Shown in pieces: positions 50,762-59,301 of a stretch of DNA of 64,000 nt. The notes beneath the pieces were generated by a model, which did not search any database, had not been told where the DNA came from, and was given only the letters and a program-made list of their open reading frames with translations. Source of the DNA: Patescibacteria group bacterium (lineage in GTDB: Bacteria; Patescibacteriota; Saccharimonadia; Saccharimonadales; UBA4665); the NCBI GenBank assembly GCA_030272735.1, contig JARXKL010000002.1:35934-99933 (forward strand), given 5' to 3'. The translations under genes and the position numbers were made by a program. Position 1 is the first letter of the stretch. The number at the start of each line of letters is the position of its first letter.

Positions 50762-51751
50762 CTAGTTACTTTCAGCCACGATTTTGTCGATTGCACGACG
50801 AGTTAGGAAACTGAGCATTGCTCCGCGCGCACCATACAGTTCGTATTCATCACATTGTTCAGGCTGCACAAAAGTAACTGCTGGAAGTTTGTCCGACATT
50901 GGGTTGTGCGAATTCGCAAAGTCATCGAGGTAATTTTTGAGTTCTTTGCTATAAAAAGGTTCAGTATGTACAGCAAAACCGCCACTAACCACAACCAAGT
51001 CTGCGCCGCCGTTTAAGGCAAAGTCTAGGACCACACTACCCATCCCTCGTGCGACTTCTTTATATATGGGGTCCTTAGCAGATATTTCTGAAGTAGGTTT
51101 GCCGATATGTTTTTCCACAGCAGGACCAGAAATAGTTTTTTCAATGGTACGACTCGGAAACGCAGGTGAAATTGGGCGGTGTCCTACTTCCCAAAGTCCT
51201 GGGTCGGGATGGAAAAGATTTGCACCTGGAAAACGGTCGTCGCGGCGGACGAGTGCACCGCCCGTGCCAGTACCATTTATTAGGTCGGCGATCACATCAA
51301 ACTGCTCATTATCTTCATTTGGCTTACCGAAAAAGTGCGCAGCAGCTTGTGCGGCTAGATCACCGTCATTAACCACCAAGAAATTGAAATCTTTCATTCT
51401 AAATAGTTCTTCTACAGCTCTATCGCCTTTGATTAATTCCGTTCTCGGGTCGAAGCCCTCCTGGCGACTCAGTGCAGGAATTTGAGTAACGCGAAAGTTT
51501 TGATCGACATGACCATCGGGAAAAGTGCGTACTTTTACAGGTCCTGGCACGCCCATAACACCCCACTCTGAACCTCTATCAGCAGCGCGTAACAAATCGA
51601 GCGCAGTACGCGAGAAGAATTCATCTGTTGTTTTCGGGGTTGGCTTTATAACAACCTTGTCGATATTGCCTTCAATATCACAATGACCAATACGATAATT
51701 TGTGCCACCGACACCAAATGCTACACCATCGCCGAGTTCTGGTAATCTCAT
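50762..51751 (-). CDS. ROK-family-like sugar kinase
   Basis: 329 residues with an actin-like ATPase fold: phosphate-1 FGVGGTNYRIG, phosphate-2 LINGTGTGGALV, WEVGHRPI as the family HxG-like histidine, and adenosine motif VVVSGGFAVHTEPF. The Cys-rich zinc motif of standard ROK proteins is absent. It might phosphorylate a hexose or N-acetylhexosamine. An upstream Shine-Dalgarno (AAGGAG) supports the ATG. First gene of the operon with the P-loop kinase and CofE-like ligase. Confidence 0.75.
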   Translation of the reverse strand: MRLPELGDGVAFGVGGTNYRIGHCDIEGNIDKVVIKPTPKTTDEFFSRTALDLLRAADRGSEWGVMGVPGPVKVRTFPDGHVDQNFRVTQIPALSRQEGFDPRTELIKGDRAVEELFRMKDFNFLVVNDGDLAAQAAAHFFGKPNEDNEQFDVIADLINGTGTGGALVRRDDRFPGANLFHPDPGLWEVGHRPISPAFPSRTIEKTISGPAVEKHIGKPTSEISAKDPIYKEVARGMGSVVLDFALNGGADLVVVSGGFAVHTEPFYSKELKNYLDDFANSHNPMSDKLPAVTFVQPEQCDEYELYGARGAMLSFLTRRAIDKIVAESN

Positions 51752-51815
51752 GCATGCTCCTTATTAGTACACTATTGTTACATAGTCGGCATATTTTGCA
51801 AGAATAAGCGGTTAC

Positions 51816-52295
51816 TTAAATAGTTTGCTGAGGCACCATTTGCTGTTTTTTTAGTCGCTTGTTTTCTTGTTTGAGCGCTTCGAGCTGCTTTTCTAGTTCG
51901 ATTTGCTTCGTAGCATCTCGCGACATTACTAGCAGCCAATTAATGCCGCCGAAATCGTCAAATAATGGTGCAATAGAAACTTTCCAATATTTCATAGTGC
52001 CTTTATAGGTTGGGCAATAGCCTTCAAACTTGGCTAACTTACCACGTTTAGCTGTAGCGAGTGCAGTGCGTGCTTCATTCTGAAGATCACCACGCCAAAA
52101 ACTTAGCCATTCCTGCCCCAAAACTTCTTTCTCGTCATCTATCTCCATAACTTTGAGACCATTTGGGTTGAAAGACATCAGCATACCATCAGTGTTGACT
52201 ACTTTCACACAGTCTTCACTAGAATCATAAAAGCAGCTTATTATCTTATCTGTAGGCAATTTTTTCATGTGAGGTAAACTACAAGCTTCATTCAC
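51816..52295 (-). CDS. PAS-domain protein with C-terminal coiled coil
   Basis: 159 residues: PAS domain (about 20-135; KIISCFYDSSEDCVKVVNTDG, then FEGYCPTYKGTMKYWKVSIAPLF, LLVMSRDATKQIELEKQ), followed by a coiled coil and a polar tail. No kinase or other output domain, so it may act as a sensory adaptor. The start is uncertain: GTG 52295 (TATAGA 7 nt before) or ATG 52268. Its C-terminal helix resembles the linker to a histidine kinase domain, so a truncated kinase is possible. Confidence 0.75.
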   Translation of the reverse strand: MNEACSLPHMKKLPTDKIISCFYDSSEDCVKVVNTDGMLMSFNPNGLKVMEIDDEKEVLGQEWLSFWRGDLQNEARTALATAKRGKLAKFEGYCPTYKGTMKYWKVSIAPLFDDFGGINWLLVMSRDATKQIELEKQLEALKQENKRLKKQQMVPQQTI

Positions 52296-52349
52296 AACCC
52301 TGTCTATACAATAAACCTGGTCTTACAAGCTATTCTCCGAAGATCATCG

Positions 52350-52667
52350 TCACCAAGCGTGAGTAGCAACGGCTCTATTTCTTTGAGATTTTAGCTGCAA
52401 TATTCTTACAGATCCAATAAGCAGCGTTAAAATCGATCCTGCAATCGCAGCTAGCAGCATGCCTACACCGAATGACAAACTTCCGTGAAAACTTAAGAAG
52501 TTTATTTGTACCTTGTTGCTATTTTGCAAAATGAAAATTGCCAACAATAAAAGTAAGATTACAAAAACGGCCAATGCTGTCCAAGCGTTTCCTGCCTTAG
52601 AATGCTCCTTTGCAAGCGTAGTTTTATGCCCTGCATTAGTCGTAGTAGTATCGGTTGAATCGCTCAT
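52350..52667 (-). CDS. LapA-domain (DUF1049) membrane protein
   Basis: 105 residues: soluble N-terminus, first helix (WTALAVFVILLLLLAIFIL), then the conserved QNSNKVQINFLSFHGSLSF hinge of DUF1049, second helix (GVGMLLAAIAGSILTLLIGS), and a basic tail. Family members help lipopolysaccharide assembly in Gram-negatives; here the role is unclear. It follows the CsbD-like gene after 2 nt. Confidence 0.85.
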   Translation of the reverse strand: MSDSTDTTTTNAGHKTTLAKEHSKAGNAWTALAVFVILLLLLAIFILQNSNKVQINFLSFHGSLSFGVGMLLAAIAGSILTLLIGSVRILQLKSQRNRAVATHAW

Positions 52668-52669
52668 GG

Positions 52670-52855
52670 CTAGTCCGATTTACGAGAAACTTTATCAATT
52701 TTATTACTAATTGCGTCGCCGGCATGCTTAATCGAGTCCTTCAGTTTGCCTTTAGACTCTTGGGCTTCACCTTTTGCTTCAACCCTATCGTTACCCGTGG
52801 CTTTACCAACTATCTGGTTAGCTTTACCGCTGAATTTATCTGATGAACTACTCAT
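52670..52855 (-). CDS. CsbD-like stress protein
   Basis: 61 residues. MSSSSDKFSGKANQIVGKAT and then DRVEAKGEAQESKGKLKDSI show the CsbD repeated G-K-x-x-Q pattern; charged, probably unfolded. Family members are induced in general stress. ATG 52855 has GAGG upstream. It forms a unit with the LapA-domain gene. Confidence 0.88.
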   Translation of the reverse strand: MSSSSDKFSGKANQIVGKATGNDRVEAKGEAQESKGKLKDSIKHAGDAISNKIDKVSRKSD

Positions 52856-52980
52856 ACATACCTCATTTCCTTTATGAACTACAATACTAGTAGTGTATGC
52901 CAGCTTACTACGGCCGCAAGTAATATATTGCACATCAAGCAAGTGGCTGAAAGCTTAGTAAGTGATAGTTTGTATAGGGC

Positions 52981-53640
52981 TTAATTGAACTTGAGAGTCT
53001 TAGTAACCATTGTGTTGAAGTTACTCAGAACGTCTGGGGAGCCGGTGAGCTGTAAGTAATTTGCAATATACATTTTTTTGTTTGCTATAGCACAATATTG
53101 TACTGTTTTGGTGCCTTCTGGAACTGCGCCAAGGCCAAAGCCAGGCTCTTTAGCGGTCGCTGAGATTTTTGTTGCAGCAACACTACTAACAGTTACTGTT
53201 TGTTTAGAATCTTGCGTCCATGCATCTGCGCTCAAATCTTCACAACTAGTTCTATCAGAGCGCCATGTAACAGTCATTTGCCCAAAATTTTCTGACGCGC
53301 ATTTACCCACAGAATCACTATTTGCGCCTAGTAAAAATACGCCGGTTTCTGAGGTATTGCCGCAGGCTGTTGGATTCGTAACCGTGACCCAAGTTTTCGG
53401 AAATTTAATATCAAATTTACCTAGCGGATCGCTGTATTTTGTCCAGCTGGCCGTTGGGTCTGTAGCTGTCGGCTTGTTTTCGACAACTTTGGAATTTGCT
53501 GAACTACTAGAGGCCTCAGTTTTAGTATCCCGATTGTTCGCAACATACACACCGGTAAAAGCCACGATTGCAAGAAATATCAAACCTAGCAGCACTTCTA
53601 CTGCACCGAATCCTAACTGATTACTTCGAATTTTATTCAC
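52981..53640 (-). CDS. Prepilin-like exported protein
   Basis: 219 residues. N-terminus MNKIRSNQLGFGAVEVLLGL: basic leader, Gly, then hydrophobic helix with Glu at +5, the class III prepilin signature. The remainder has four or more Cys (TACGNTS, KCASEN, RTSCEDL, VQYCAIA) that could form disulfides, and a beta-rich PsbP/LppX-like layout (YSDPLGKFDIKFPKTWVTV). GTG start supported by AAGGAT. A pseudopilin or pilus tip protein are options. Confidence 0.7.
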   Translation of the reverse strand: MNKIRSNQLGFGAVEVLLGLIFLAIVAFTGVYVANNRDTKTEASSSSANSKVVENKPTATDPTASWTKYSDPLGKFDIKFPKTWVTVTNPTACGNTSETGVFLLGANSDSVGKCASENFGQMTVTWRSDRTSCEDLSADAWTQDSKQTVTVSSVAATKISATAKEPGFGLGAVPEGTKTVQYCAIANKKMYIANYLQLTGSPDVLSNFNTMVTKTLKFN

Positions 53641-53652
53641 GACTGCTTATCC

Positions 53653-54111
53653 TTAATATTTACTGCCTAAGTAGACTGTAGCCCTGCTTTTATCGTGAAC
53701 GTTTACTGTTGAGCTCTGCTTGTAAACTCTTCCTCCACCGGCAAGCTTCACTTCGGTACTGGCGTTTAACGAAACCTTGTATGTTCCCGGCTTACACCTC
53801 AAGGTTCTAGTTACTCCAAGAGTTACCTTGCCTCTAATGCTTACACCATTACAATTGCCGTCGAGAGACTCGACGATTAGTACGTCCTTAGATGGTTTAG
53901 TCCCTTGCCAACCCTCTCCGTTCTCATTGTATACTGCGCCATTCGTGCTTCGAGTTTTAACGTTTATCTTGCCTAATTGAACTACTGCAGCACTTGCTGT
54001 TGGAGTATCCGCAGAAGAAGACACTAAGTAGCCGATGCCTGATATGGCGAAAACTATTACCACCAGAACACCTACAATGTGCGAGAAGCCGCCTTGATTT
54101 AGCTGTTTCAT
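53653..54111 (-). CDS. Exported one-helix protein of the Saccharibacteria surface family
   Basis: 152 residues: MKQLNQGGFSHIVGVLVVIV, then FAISGIGYLV and SSSAD. The G-F start resembles a prepilin but the +5 Glu is Val. The rest is a beta-rich domain with paired Cys (NCNG and RCKPG). It matches the N-terminus of the 4041-4577 protein. The neighbours are the pilin-like gene and the sortase, so it is probably a surface component. Confidence 0.65.
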   Translation of the reverse strand: MKQLNQGGFSHIVGVLVVIVFAISGIGYLVSSSADTPTASAAVVQLGKINVKTRSTNGAVYNENGEGWQGTKPSKDVLIVESLDGNCNGVSIRGKVTLGVTRTLRCKPGTYKVSLNASTEVKLAGGGRVYKQSSTVNVHDKSRATVYLGSKY

Positions 54112-54262
54112 AATTAATGTGTCCTTTGTAATTTTATTTTATCGTGCTTATGTTTCAAATTGTACTCTAAATGAGTACATTTTACTATTAGCCCTATTAA
54201 TGAGCTACCATTCTGGGCAGCATCTTGATATAGAGTAAAGATTTTCATAAGATTCCAGAGAG

Positions 54263-54910
54263 TTAGGTAGATTTATCGGCAAATACGACTAAGCGCTTCG
54301 CGAATCTGTGGGCTGACCTGTCCCAGCTCCCGGTGCAAGTTATGAGATTCAAATGTGAGCCCAGAGTGCTCTTGAAAACTTCAGGGGGTTGTTCGTTCTG
54401 GCCATAACTTCGAGTTTCACGAACCGTAAAAGATACGGCTTGGCCGTTGCTTCCGCTCACCGTAATTACATCCCCAGCTGCAAGCTTATCAAGGCTACTA
54501 AATACCCCTGGCTCACCTCTCAATCCATCGAGGTGCCCCGCAATAACAGCTGTTCCACTATTTCCCGGAAGTCCGCCGTATTTGTACCATCCTGCATCAA
54601 TAACATTGTTCGGAACACTCATATTGCCATCTTTAGTGAGGCCTACGTTTATAACATGGGCGTCGATGCTTAATTTTGGAATTTGTACTCGCACTGGTAG
54701 CCCATAGTTGATGCTAGTCTGAGCTACTTTTGGCCTAGTACTCGATGTGACTACTCTTGCAAGCGGAGATTTCGGCTCGGGTGAAACGCTCGTTCTATAG
54801 ACACTTGTGCCTGCCACCACGCCGCCAGTTAACAACAGTAAACATAGCAGAAGCAGTTGTGGTTTGTAACGTTTGGGATTTTTTGTGCCGTACTGGTAGT
54901 GATAGCTCAT
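54263..54910 (-). CDS. Sortase (class E/F type)
   Basis: 215 residues. N-terminal signal-anchor (LLLLCLLLLTGGVVAGTSVY), then the sortase barrel with catalytic His126 (AVIAGHLDG), Cys192 (NLITCTGSWD) and Arg206 (HRFAKRLVVFA). It cleaves LPXTG-like motifs and links proteins to the wall. The next gene upstream encodes an LPNTG protein, its probable substrate; a LANSG protein is at 41161. No Shine-Dalgarno is seen near the ATG. Confidence 0.95.
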   Translation of the reverse strand: MSYHYQYGTKNPKRYKPQLLLLCLLLLTGGVVAGTSVYRTSVSPEPKSPLARVVTSSTRPKVAQTSINYGLPVRVQIPKLSIDAHVINVGLTKDGNMSVPNNVIDAGWYKYGGLPGNSGTAVIAGHLDGLRGEPGVFSSLDKLAAGDVITVSGSNGQAVSFTVRETRSYGQNEQPPEVFKSTLGSHLNLITCTGSWDRSAHRFAKRLVVFADKST

Positions 54911-54926
54911 ACCGCGTCAAAAACGT

Positions 54927-55811
54927 TCAGGATCGTTTAGCGAATTGTCTCACAATAAGTAAAGTAGCGAATAAGGAACTTACTAGAGCCAAATTTCTGA
55001 TTGAATTATTGTGCGCTACTGCGCTTTGACCCGTGTTAGGTAAGCCGGGAGTCTTGTTCGAAGCAGCAGCCGTTTTAGATGCGCTTGAGCTTGTGCTAGA
55101 ACTTGGGACCGCCGCACAAGAAGAGCTACTAATAGTGTCGCTCACTGTGGAAACAGTTCCTCCAAAGGCCAATGCTCGGCCTGACCATACCACAACGTTA
55201 CCAATTGTAATGCCCGAAGCATCGATTACTGTACCACCGAAAGTGGAGTTTGCGCCGAGCGTCGTAGCTGCACCTGGTGTCCACCAAACGTTACAGGCGG
55301 AGGCACCGCCAGCAACTGCTACGACTGAATTTGCGGTCGTCGTAAGTGCACCCGTCATTCTAAATATATAGGTTCCGGATCCGGTAAGCGTAATTGTTCC
55401 ACCGCCTCCGATATCAGCAGCTCCAGATACACAGTAAATGCCAGGAGCATAAACTCCAGCCACCCCGTGAGTAGTGTCTGTAGCTAGATCAATTGCACCA
55501 GGTGCAAAATTAAATGTACAAGGCTGGCTGTTCAGTGCACTGAGTGCCGTACCTTGATCGATTCCGGCCTGATTATACGTAGCATCTGCCACATGAGTCG
55601 TGCCATTTACCGTAGGGGCTGTAACCGGGGGAGTTGTATACCCCAAGTCACCATTTATAGTTGTCCCGGAAGTAGTATTACTGTATGTTCCTGAAAGTAT
55701 GCTGAAGCTATCAGCCATTCCAAGGTTAGGTTGCGTCGCGGCACTAACCGATGGCGCAAATAATAAAGTCGCTAACAGCGATAAACTGACTATTTTTATG
55801 TGTGTTTTCAT
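54927..55811 (-). CDS. LPXTG-anchored ice-binding-like (DUF3494) protein
   Basis: 294 residues: signal peptide (IVSLSLLATLLFAPSVSAA), a DUF3494 ice-binding domain (SFSILSGTYSNTTSGTTING, DLGYTTPPVTAP, YNQAG, ... SGTYIFRMTGAL, WWTPGAATTLGANSTFGGTV, SGRALAFGGTV), Ser/Ala linker, LPNTG sorting signal, hydrophobic helix, KRS end. DUF3494 domains bind ice or adhere. The ATG at 55811 follows AAGGTG; a start at 55832 lacks one. The sortase gene is directly downstream. Confidence 0.92.
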   Translation of the reverse strand: MKTHIKIVSLSLLATLLFAPSVSAATQPNLGMADSFSILSGTYSNTTSGTTINGDLGYTTPPVTAPTVNGTTHVADATYNQAGIDQGTALSALNSQPCTFNFAPGAIDLATDTTHGVAGVYAPGIYCVSGAADIGGGGTITLTGSGTYIFRMTGALTTTANSVVAVAGGASACNVWWTPGAATTLGANSTFGGTVIDASGITIGNVVVWSGRALAFGGTVSTVSDTISSSSCAAVPSSSTSSSASKTAAASNKTPGLPNTGQSAVAHNNSIRNLALVSSLFATLLIVRQFAKRS

Positions 55812-55891
55812 TTTATTCACCTTTTTTTGCACAAATAAGTGGCTATTTCACATCTAGATTACCATAAACGGAATCAAATACCTACAAAAAT

Positions 55892-56116
55892 CTAGACTTC
55901 GATAGCTTGGAGCATTGAGTTGATCCCAGCATGAAGCTCTTCGTTGTTCGTGTGGCCATGCTTTGCGGCGGCGTGCTCCGCGGCTGCGTCGAGTAAGTCG
56001 TCACGTTGATCCTCGGGTGCCATAATTAAAACTTGACAGTTTTTATCACTTGGCATGCTCCCACAATTTACCGCTAACCAGCTGCCTGACTTTAAATGTA
56101 GTTCTTCAAGTGCCAT
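55892..56116 (-). CDS. DUF1059-like small protein
   Basis: 74 residues with the pattern of DUF1059: two cysteines (VNCGSMPSDKNCQVLI) and AAEHAAAKHGHTNNEEL at the centre. AGGAGG stands 9 nt before the ATG. Family members are small soluble proteins of unknown function, sometimes predicted to bind metal. Confidence 0.8.
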   Translation of the reverse strand: MALEELHLKSGSWLAVNCGSMPSDKNCQVLIMAPEDQRDDLLDAAAEHAAAKHGHTNNEELHAGINSMLQAIEV

Positions 56117-56490
56117 AACTTTATCCTCCTACTAAGAGGCTAGTACACGTGCTTAATTTATTCAGCCTGTATTCTTACCCTCTAACTATGCGTTTTATCA
56201 CACGCGATAAAACAATATGCGGAGCATCATTCATCTATCAGCGAGTAATAACTAGACTGTTTTTTGCTCTACCGGCGCTTGTAATTTGACTGTCTAAGAT
56301 TCTACACCAAAACTACTTGCTATAACATCGAATTCCATGCCCATTTGCGTTAACAACTCTTAGCGCCGTAGTGACTGGCTTGCAAGTATTATTTTACTAA
56401 CAGAAAACTGTAAGAACCAGTACTAAATTTATCGTTCATTTATGGTTCTGTACATTGTCATTACGTAAGTATCCTTGTATTGTATAATTC
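56117..56490. other. 374-bp intergenic region with an inverted repeat
   Basis: Nothing coding is convincing here. GTTTTATC, 6 nt, GATAAAAC (56192-56213) is a perfect 8-bp inverted repeat and could be an operator. A TATAAT box sits 2 nt before the methyltransferase ATG, too close for a normal start there. Confidence 0.4.
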
Positions 56491-57306
56491 ATGTCTTCCA
56501 AAGAAACTGGTTCAGCAGAACAAGCTGTAGATGAGCGATCTCTAGCAAGCTCTTTTAACCAAGAGGCTAATTTTTACGACAAATTTCGCATGGGGTATCC
56601 TGACCAATTGTTCTCTACTATTGATGAAAGGCTCGAACTCACCGAGCTTTCAAATATTCTGGAAATCGGATGTGGTGCCGGCCAAGCCACAGTGCCACTT
56701 GCTGCACGTGGATATAACCTCACTGCTGTTGAACCAGGTGATGCTCTTGCCAGGGTGACAGCAGAAAAAATAACTAAGAATCCGAAAGCTCGGGTTATAG
56801 TAAGTAGCTTTGAGAACGCTCAACTGCCAAGCGAAAACTATGATCTTGTACTCGCAGCAATGTCATTGCATTGGGTTAACGAAGACGTACGTTTTAGCAA
56901 ACCGGCAGATTTACTTAAGACAGGTGGTCGCCTGGCAATTCTCTATAATTGGCCGTTGTTCACTAAGACTGATGCTCCCTTTTATGATTCTTTGAATACT
57001 TTAGCTCGTACGCATCAAATGGAAGGCAGCCTTGTTCCAATTCGCGAAGATGAACTGACAATACATCCATGGATAGAAGATAAGTATTTTGATACACCAG
57101 AATTTTTTACCCTAAAAACACGCCATGCCTTTGATTCAGGTCTTGCCTACGCCGGTTTTCTCGCAACGCTCTCGGCAGTTAGCGTAACTCCAGAACCTAA
57201 CCGATCTAATTTCTTAACCGACGTTGCTGCATTAATACGAGCTGACTATGGTGATAGCCTGGCATTATCCTATATTTCGACGCTCGCACTGGCTCGAAAA
57301 AAATAA
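56491..57306 (+). CDS. Class I SAM-dependent methyltransferase
   Basis: 271 residues with the Rossmann methyltransferase fold: motif I ILEIGCGAGQATVPLA, acidic loop AVEPGD, LVLAAMSLHWV (motif post II/III) and KTGGRLAILYN. It resembles the Methyltransf_11/ubiE-like group; the substrate is unknown. There is no clear Shine-Dalgarno and a TATAAT box is only 2 nt before the ATG, so the start may be slightly off. Its stop lies next to the convergent gene at 57307. Confidence 0.88.
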   Translation: MSSKETGSAEQAVDERSLASSFNQEANFYDKFRMGYPDQLFSTIDERLELTELSNILEIGCGAGQATVPLAARGYNLTAVEPGDALARVTAEKITKNPKARVIVSSFENAQLPSENYDLVLAAMSLHWVNEDVRFSKPADLLKTGGRLAILYNWPLFTKTDAPFYDSLNTLARTHQMEGSLVPIREDELTIHPWIEDKYFDTPEFFTLKTRHAFDSGLAYAGFLATLSAVSVTPEPNRSNFLTDVAALIRADYGDSLALSYISTLALARKK

Positions 57307-57816
57307 TTATTTTAGTTCCTTTAGCTCTGAGACACCATGGATTTCTGCCCAACTGCCATGCCATTCGTCGATGACATAATTCCCCGTTATTTCATACCGC
57401 TCTCCCACTCTCGGTGATGGAACGGGGCTTCTGTAGTTAAGGCACACCAAATGCGCCAACACATCTTTTGGGTTAGAGTGACAGGTGTCTTCAATGACTA
57501 AGTAGCCATCCTGTTTTTGATAATTTTGTTTGGTGAGCAGGTATGCAAACTGTTTATCTGGCATAAGCAAGGCGTGGCTATCGCCATCAGGCTCGATTTT
57601 GATACGTTTTATTGTTCCAGTAACTGTTCTGCAACCCAGAAAATCGAGCCTTCTAGGAATATAGATATGCAAGCGAGAGCAGTTGTAGCCGTTAGAGCTA
57701 CCGGCATTTTGCATGAGTGGAAAATGAAGCCAAATTGTGAGTCCTAATAAAACGGCAAGTATGATTAACAAAATCGTTACTGGCTTGCGTTTCGACATAT
57801 GAGATTGGATCTTCAT
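57307..57816 (-). CDS. Membrane-anchored OB-fold-like exported protein
   Basis: 169 residues: N-terminal anchor (VTILLIILAVLLGLTIWL), then a domain with the order GTIKRIKIEPDGDSHALL, ...GERYEITGNYVIDEWHGSWAEI and a closing HGVSELKEL. The DxxHG-WxEIHxV pattern recalls extracytoplasmic OB-fold proteins related to nuclease-like domains. Three or more Cys are present. TACTAT lies 6 nt before the ATG at 57816. Function unknown. Confidence 0.65.
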   Translation of the reverse strand: MKIQSHMSKRKPVTILLIILAVLLGLTIWLHFPLMQNAGSSNGYNCSRLHIYIPRRLDFLGCRTVTGTIKRIKIEPDGDSHALLMPDKQFAYLLTKQNYQKQDGYLVIEDTCHSNPKDVLAHLVCLNYRSPVPSPRVGERYEITGNYVIDEWHGSWAEIHGVSELKELK

Positions 57817-57830
57817 ACCCTAATAGTAAC

Positions 57831-58511
57831 TTACTGGAGGGTTAAGGAGCCGAGAATCTGTTTTGCCATAACAGAGTCTTTTGTATTGAGTCCTCTACTA
57901 CCATTGCCTCTCTGTAGTCCAAAAGTGTATCCGGCTTTATTCCCCTTAGCACTAGAGAAACTAAAGTACTGGGGGATGCACCCTGGATGGTCACCCACTT
58001 TTGTGAAACTTTCAGCACCCTGACTACTTGCATTGAGAACGTCTAGTCCAGCTACAGTCGTAGTGTCGCCACCTATAAGCTCCCACTCCACAACGTAAAG
58101 ATTAGGCGTATTGGGTATTTTTTTAGCATAGCTAACTGTTGAGTGCTCATTTTCGAGGCAATCGCCACCACGACCTGCACCTGCACTTACGAGAATTAGT
58201 TCACTGCCATTAGGGCTATTTACTGATACGTTTCTGGTGCCATCTCCAATATCCGGTCCGTCTGCGTTTCCAATTGTCCATGAATTAGGGTATTTGAACG
58301 TGGTTGTAGTGTCTTTTGGTTGCGTAAATGTATGTACTGTTTGCCGAGAACGGGGTGTAGTCGAGCGCGAAGATGTCGTATAAGTATTGCTAGTGCTTTT
58401 GTTCGCATTGTAGACATACCATCCTGTGCCGCCAATAATTGCGACCACCGCCAAGATAAGCAGCCCTTCAATTGCGCTAAAACCACTTTGGTTATTCTGG
58501 ATTTTACTCAT
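57831..58511 (-). CDS. Prepilin-like exported protein
   Basis: 226 residues. MSKIQNNQSGFSAIEGLLIL is a clear prepilin-type start: basic leader, Gly-Phe, Glu at +5, hydrophobic helix (LAVVAIIGGTGWYVY). A Ser/Thr-rich linker precedes a beta-rich C-terminal domain with a Cys pair (DCLENE and GCIPQYF). AAGGAC precedes the ATG. It is related in layout to 52981-53640; a minor pilin or pseudopilin is likely. Confidence 0.75.
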   Translation of the reverse strand: MSKIQNNQSGFSAIEGLLILAVVAIIGGTGWYVYNANKSTSNTYTTSSRSTTPRSRQTVHTFTQPKDTTTTFKYPNSWTIGNADGPDIGDGTRNVSVNSPNGSELILVSAGAGRGGDCLENEHSTVSYAKKIPNTPNLYVVEWELIGGDTTTVAGLDVLNASSQGAESFTKVGDHPGCIPQYFSFSSAKGNKAGYTFGLQRGNGSRGLNTKDSVMAKQILGSLTLQ

Positions 58512-58594
58512 GGTAGCAAGTCCTTAATTTGATTGTTTAGTTTAAGCATAAGCTTAAGCGTTGGCCGAGGCAATAGCATTGATAGCACTTAATC

Positions 58595-59071
58595 CTAGTT
58601 ATACTCCTTAACGATGTAGCCCAAAACATCAATGTCAGGATGATACAACTCCAGCATCTCATATTTCTCATGCGGGACTTCACGAGTGTACGGTGAGTTA
58701 CCTAAGTATTTAGCTTTGAATTCTTCATAATTTTCAACCACATAATCTCCGCAGCCAACGTGAGCACGGTAAGGGTCAGGCACTCTTATACCTACGTATT
58801 CGATTGGATCATCATGTATTGTCATTGGACGAAATGGCTTAACATAATAACTCGTTGACGAACCACCATCTTCACTCTTGCCGACTGAATCAACCCAGTT
58901 CTTGATGAAAACATATTCGTCCTGGTAATGTGCAAAAATTTTTAACGTATTAACTGGCGGTTTCTCCTCGATTACTAAGCTAGATAGTTCACGCAACCTC
59001 TCATCAATATAATCAAAAACTTGAAGGCATTCCTCGGCTGTTTTTAGTGGACTGAATCGGTATAACTGCAT
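58595..59071 (-). CDS. Hypothetical cytoplasmic protein
   Basis: 158 residues with no signal or membrane helix; starts MQLYRFSPLKTAEECLQVFD and has a Tyr-rich middle (SYYVKPFRPM, PYRAHVGCGDY). No family recognised. TACGAT is 6 nt before the ATG and no Shine-Dalgarno is present, similar to hrcA. A function cannot be inferred from the neighbours. Confidence 0.65.
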   Translation of the reverse strand: MQLYRFSPLKTAEECLQVFDYIDERLRELSSLVIEEKPPVNTLKIFAHYQDEYVFIKNWVDSVGKSEDGGSSTSYYVKPFRPMTIHDDPIEYVGIRVPDPYRAHVGCGDYVVENYEEFKAKYLGNSPYTREVPHEKYEMLELYHPDIDVLGYIVKEYN

Positions 59072-59094
59072 AACTAAATCGTATCAAATAATTA

Positions 59095-59301
59095 CTATCT
59101 TACTTTACGCACTGCGAGCCATAGCGACAGAGCAAGCATCACAACTACACCTGTAGGCAACAGCCACCATAGCTGCAAATGCGCTTTGTGCACCAAAGCT
59201 GCACTAATGCCTAGACCGGTGATAACCCCAATGGCAATACGCCAATCATCTCCAACAATAAATTTATACCAAAATGTGATGAAACCTTTTATGTAACTCA
59301 T
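59095..59301 (-). CDS. Small two-helix membrane protein
   Basis: 68 residues: two hydrophobic helices (IAIGVITGLGISAALVH and LWWLLPTGVVVMLALSLWL) and a short basic tail. Its ATG overlaps the stop of the upstream COG4280-like gene by 4 nt, so the two are co-translated and probably work together. Confidence 0.75.
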   Translation of the reverse strand: MSYIKGFITFWYKFIVGDDWRIAIGVITGLGISAALVHKAHLQLWWLLPTGVVVMLALSLWLAVRKVR

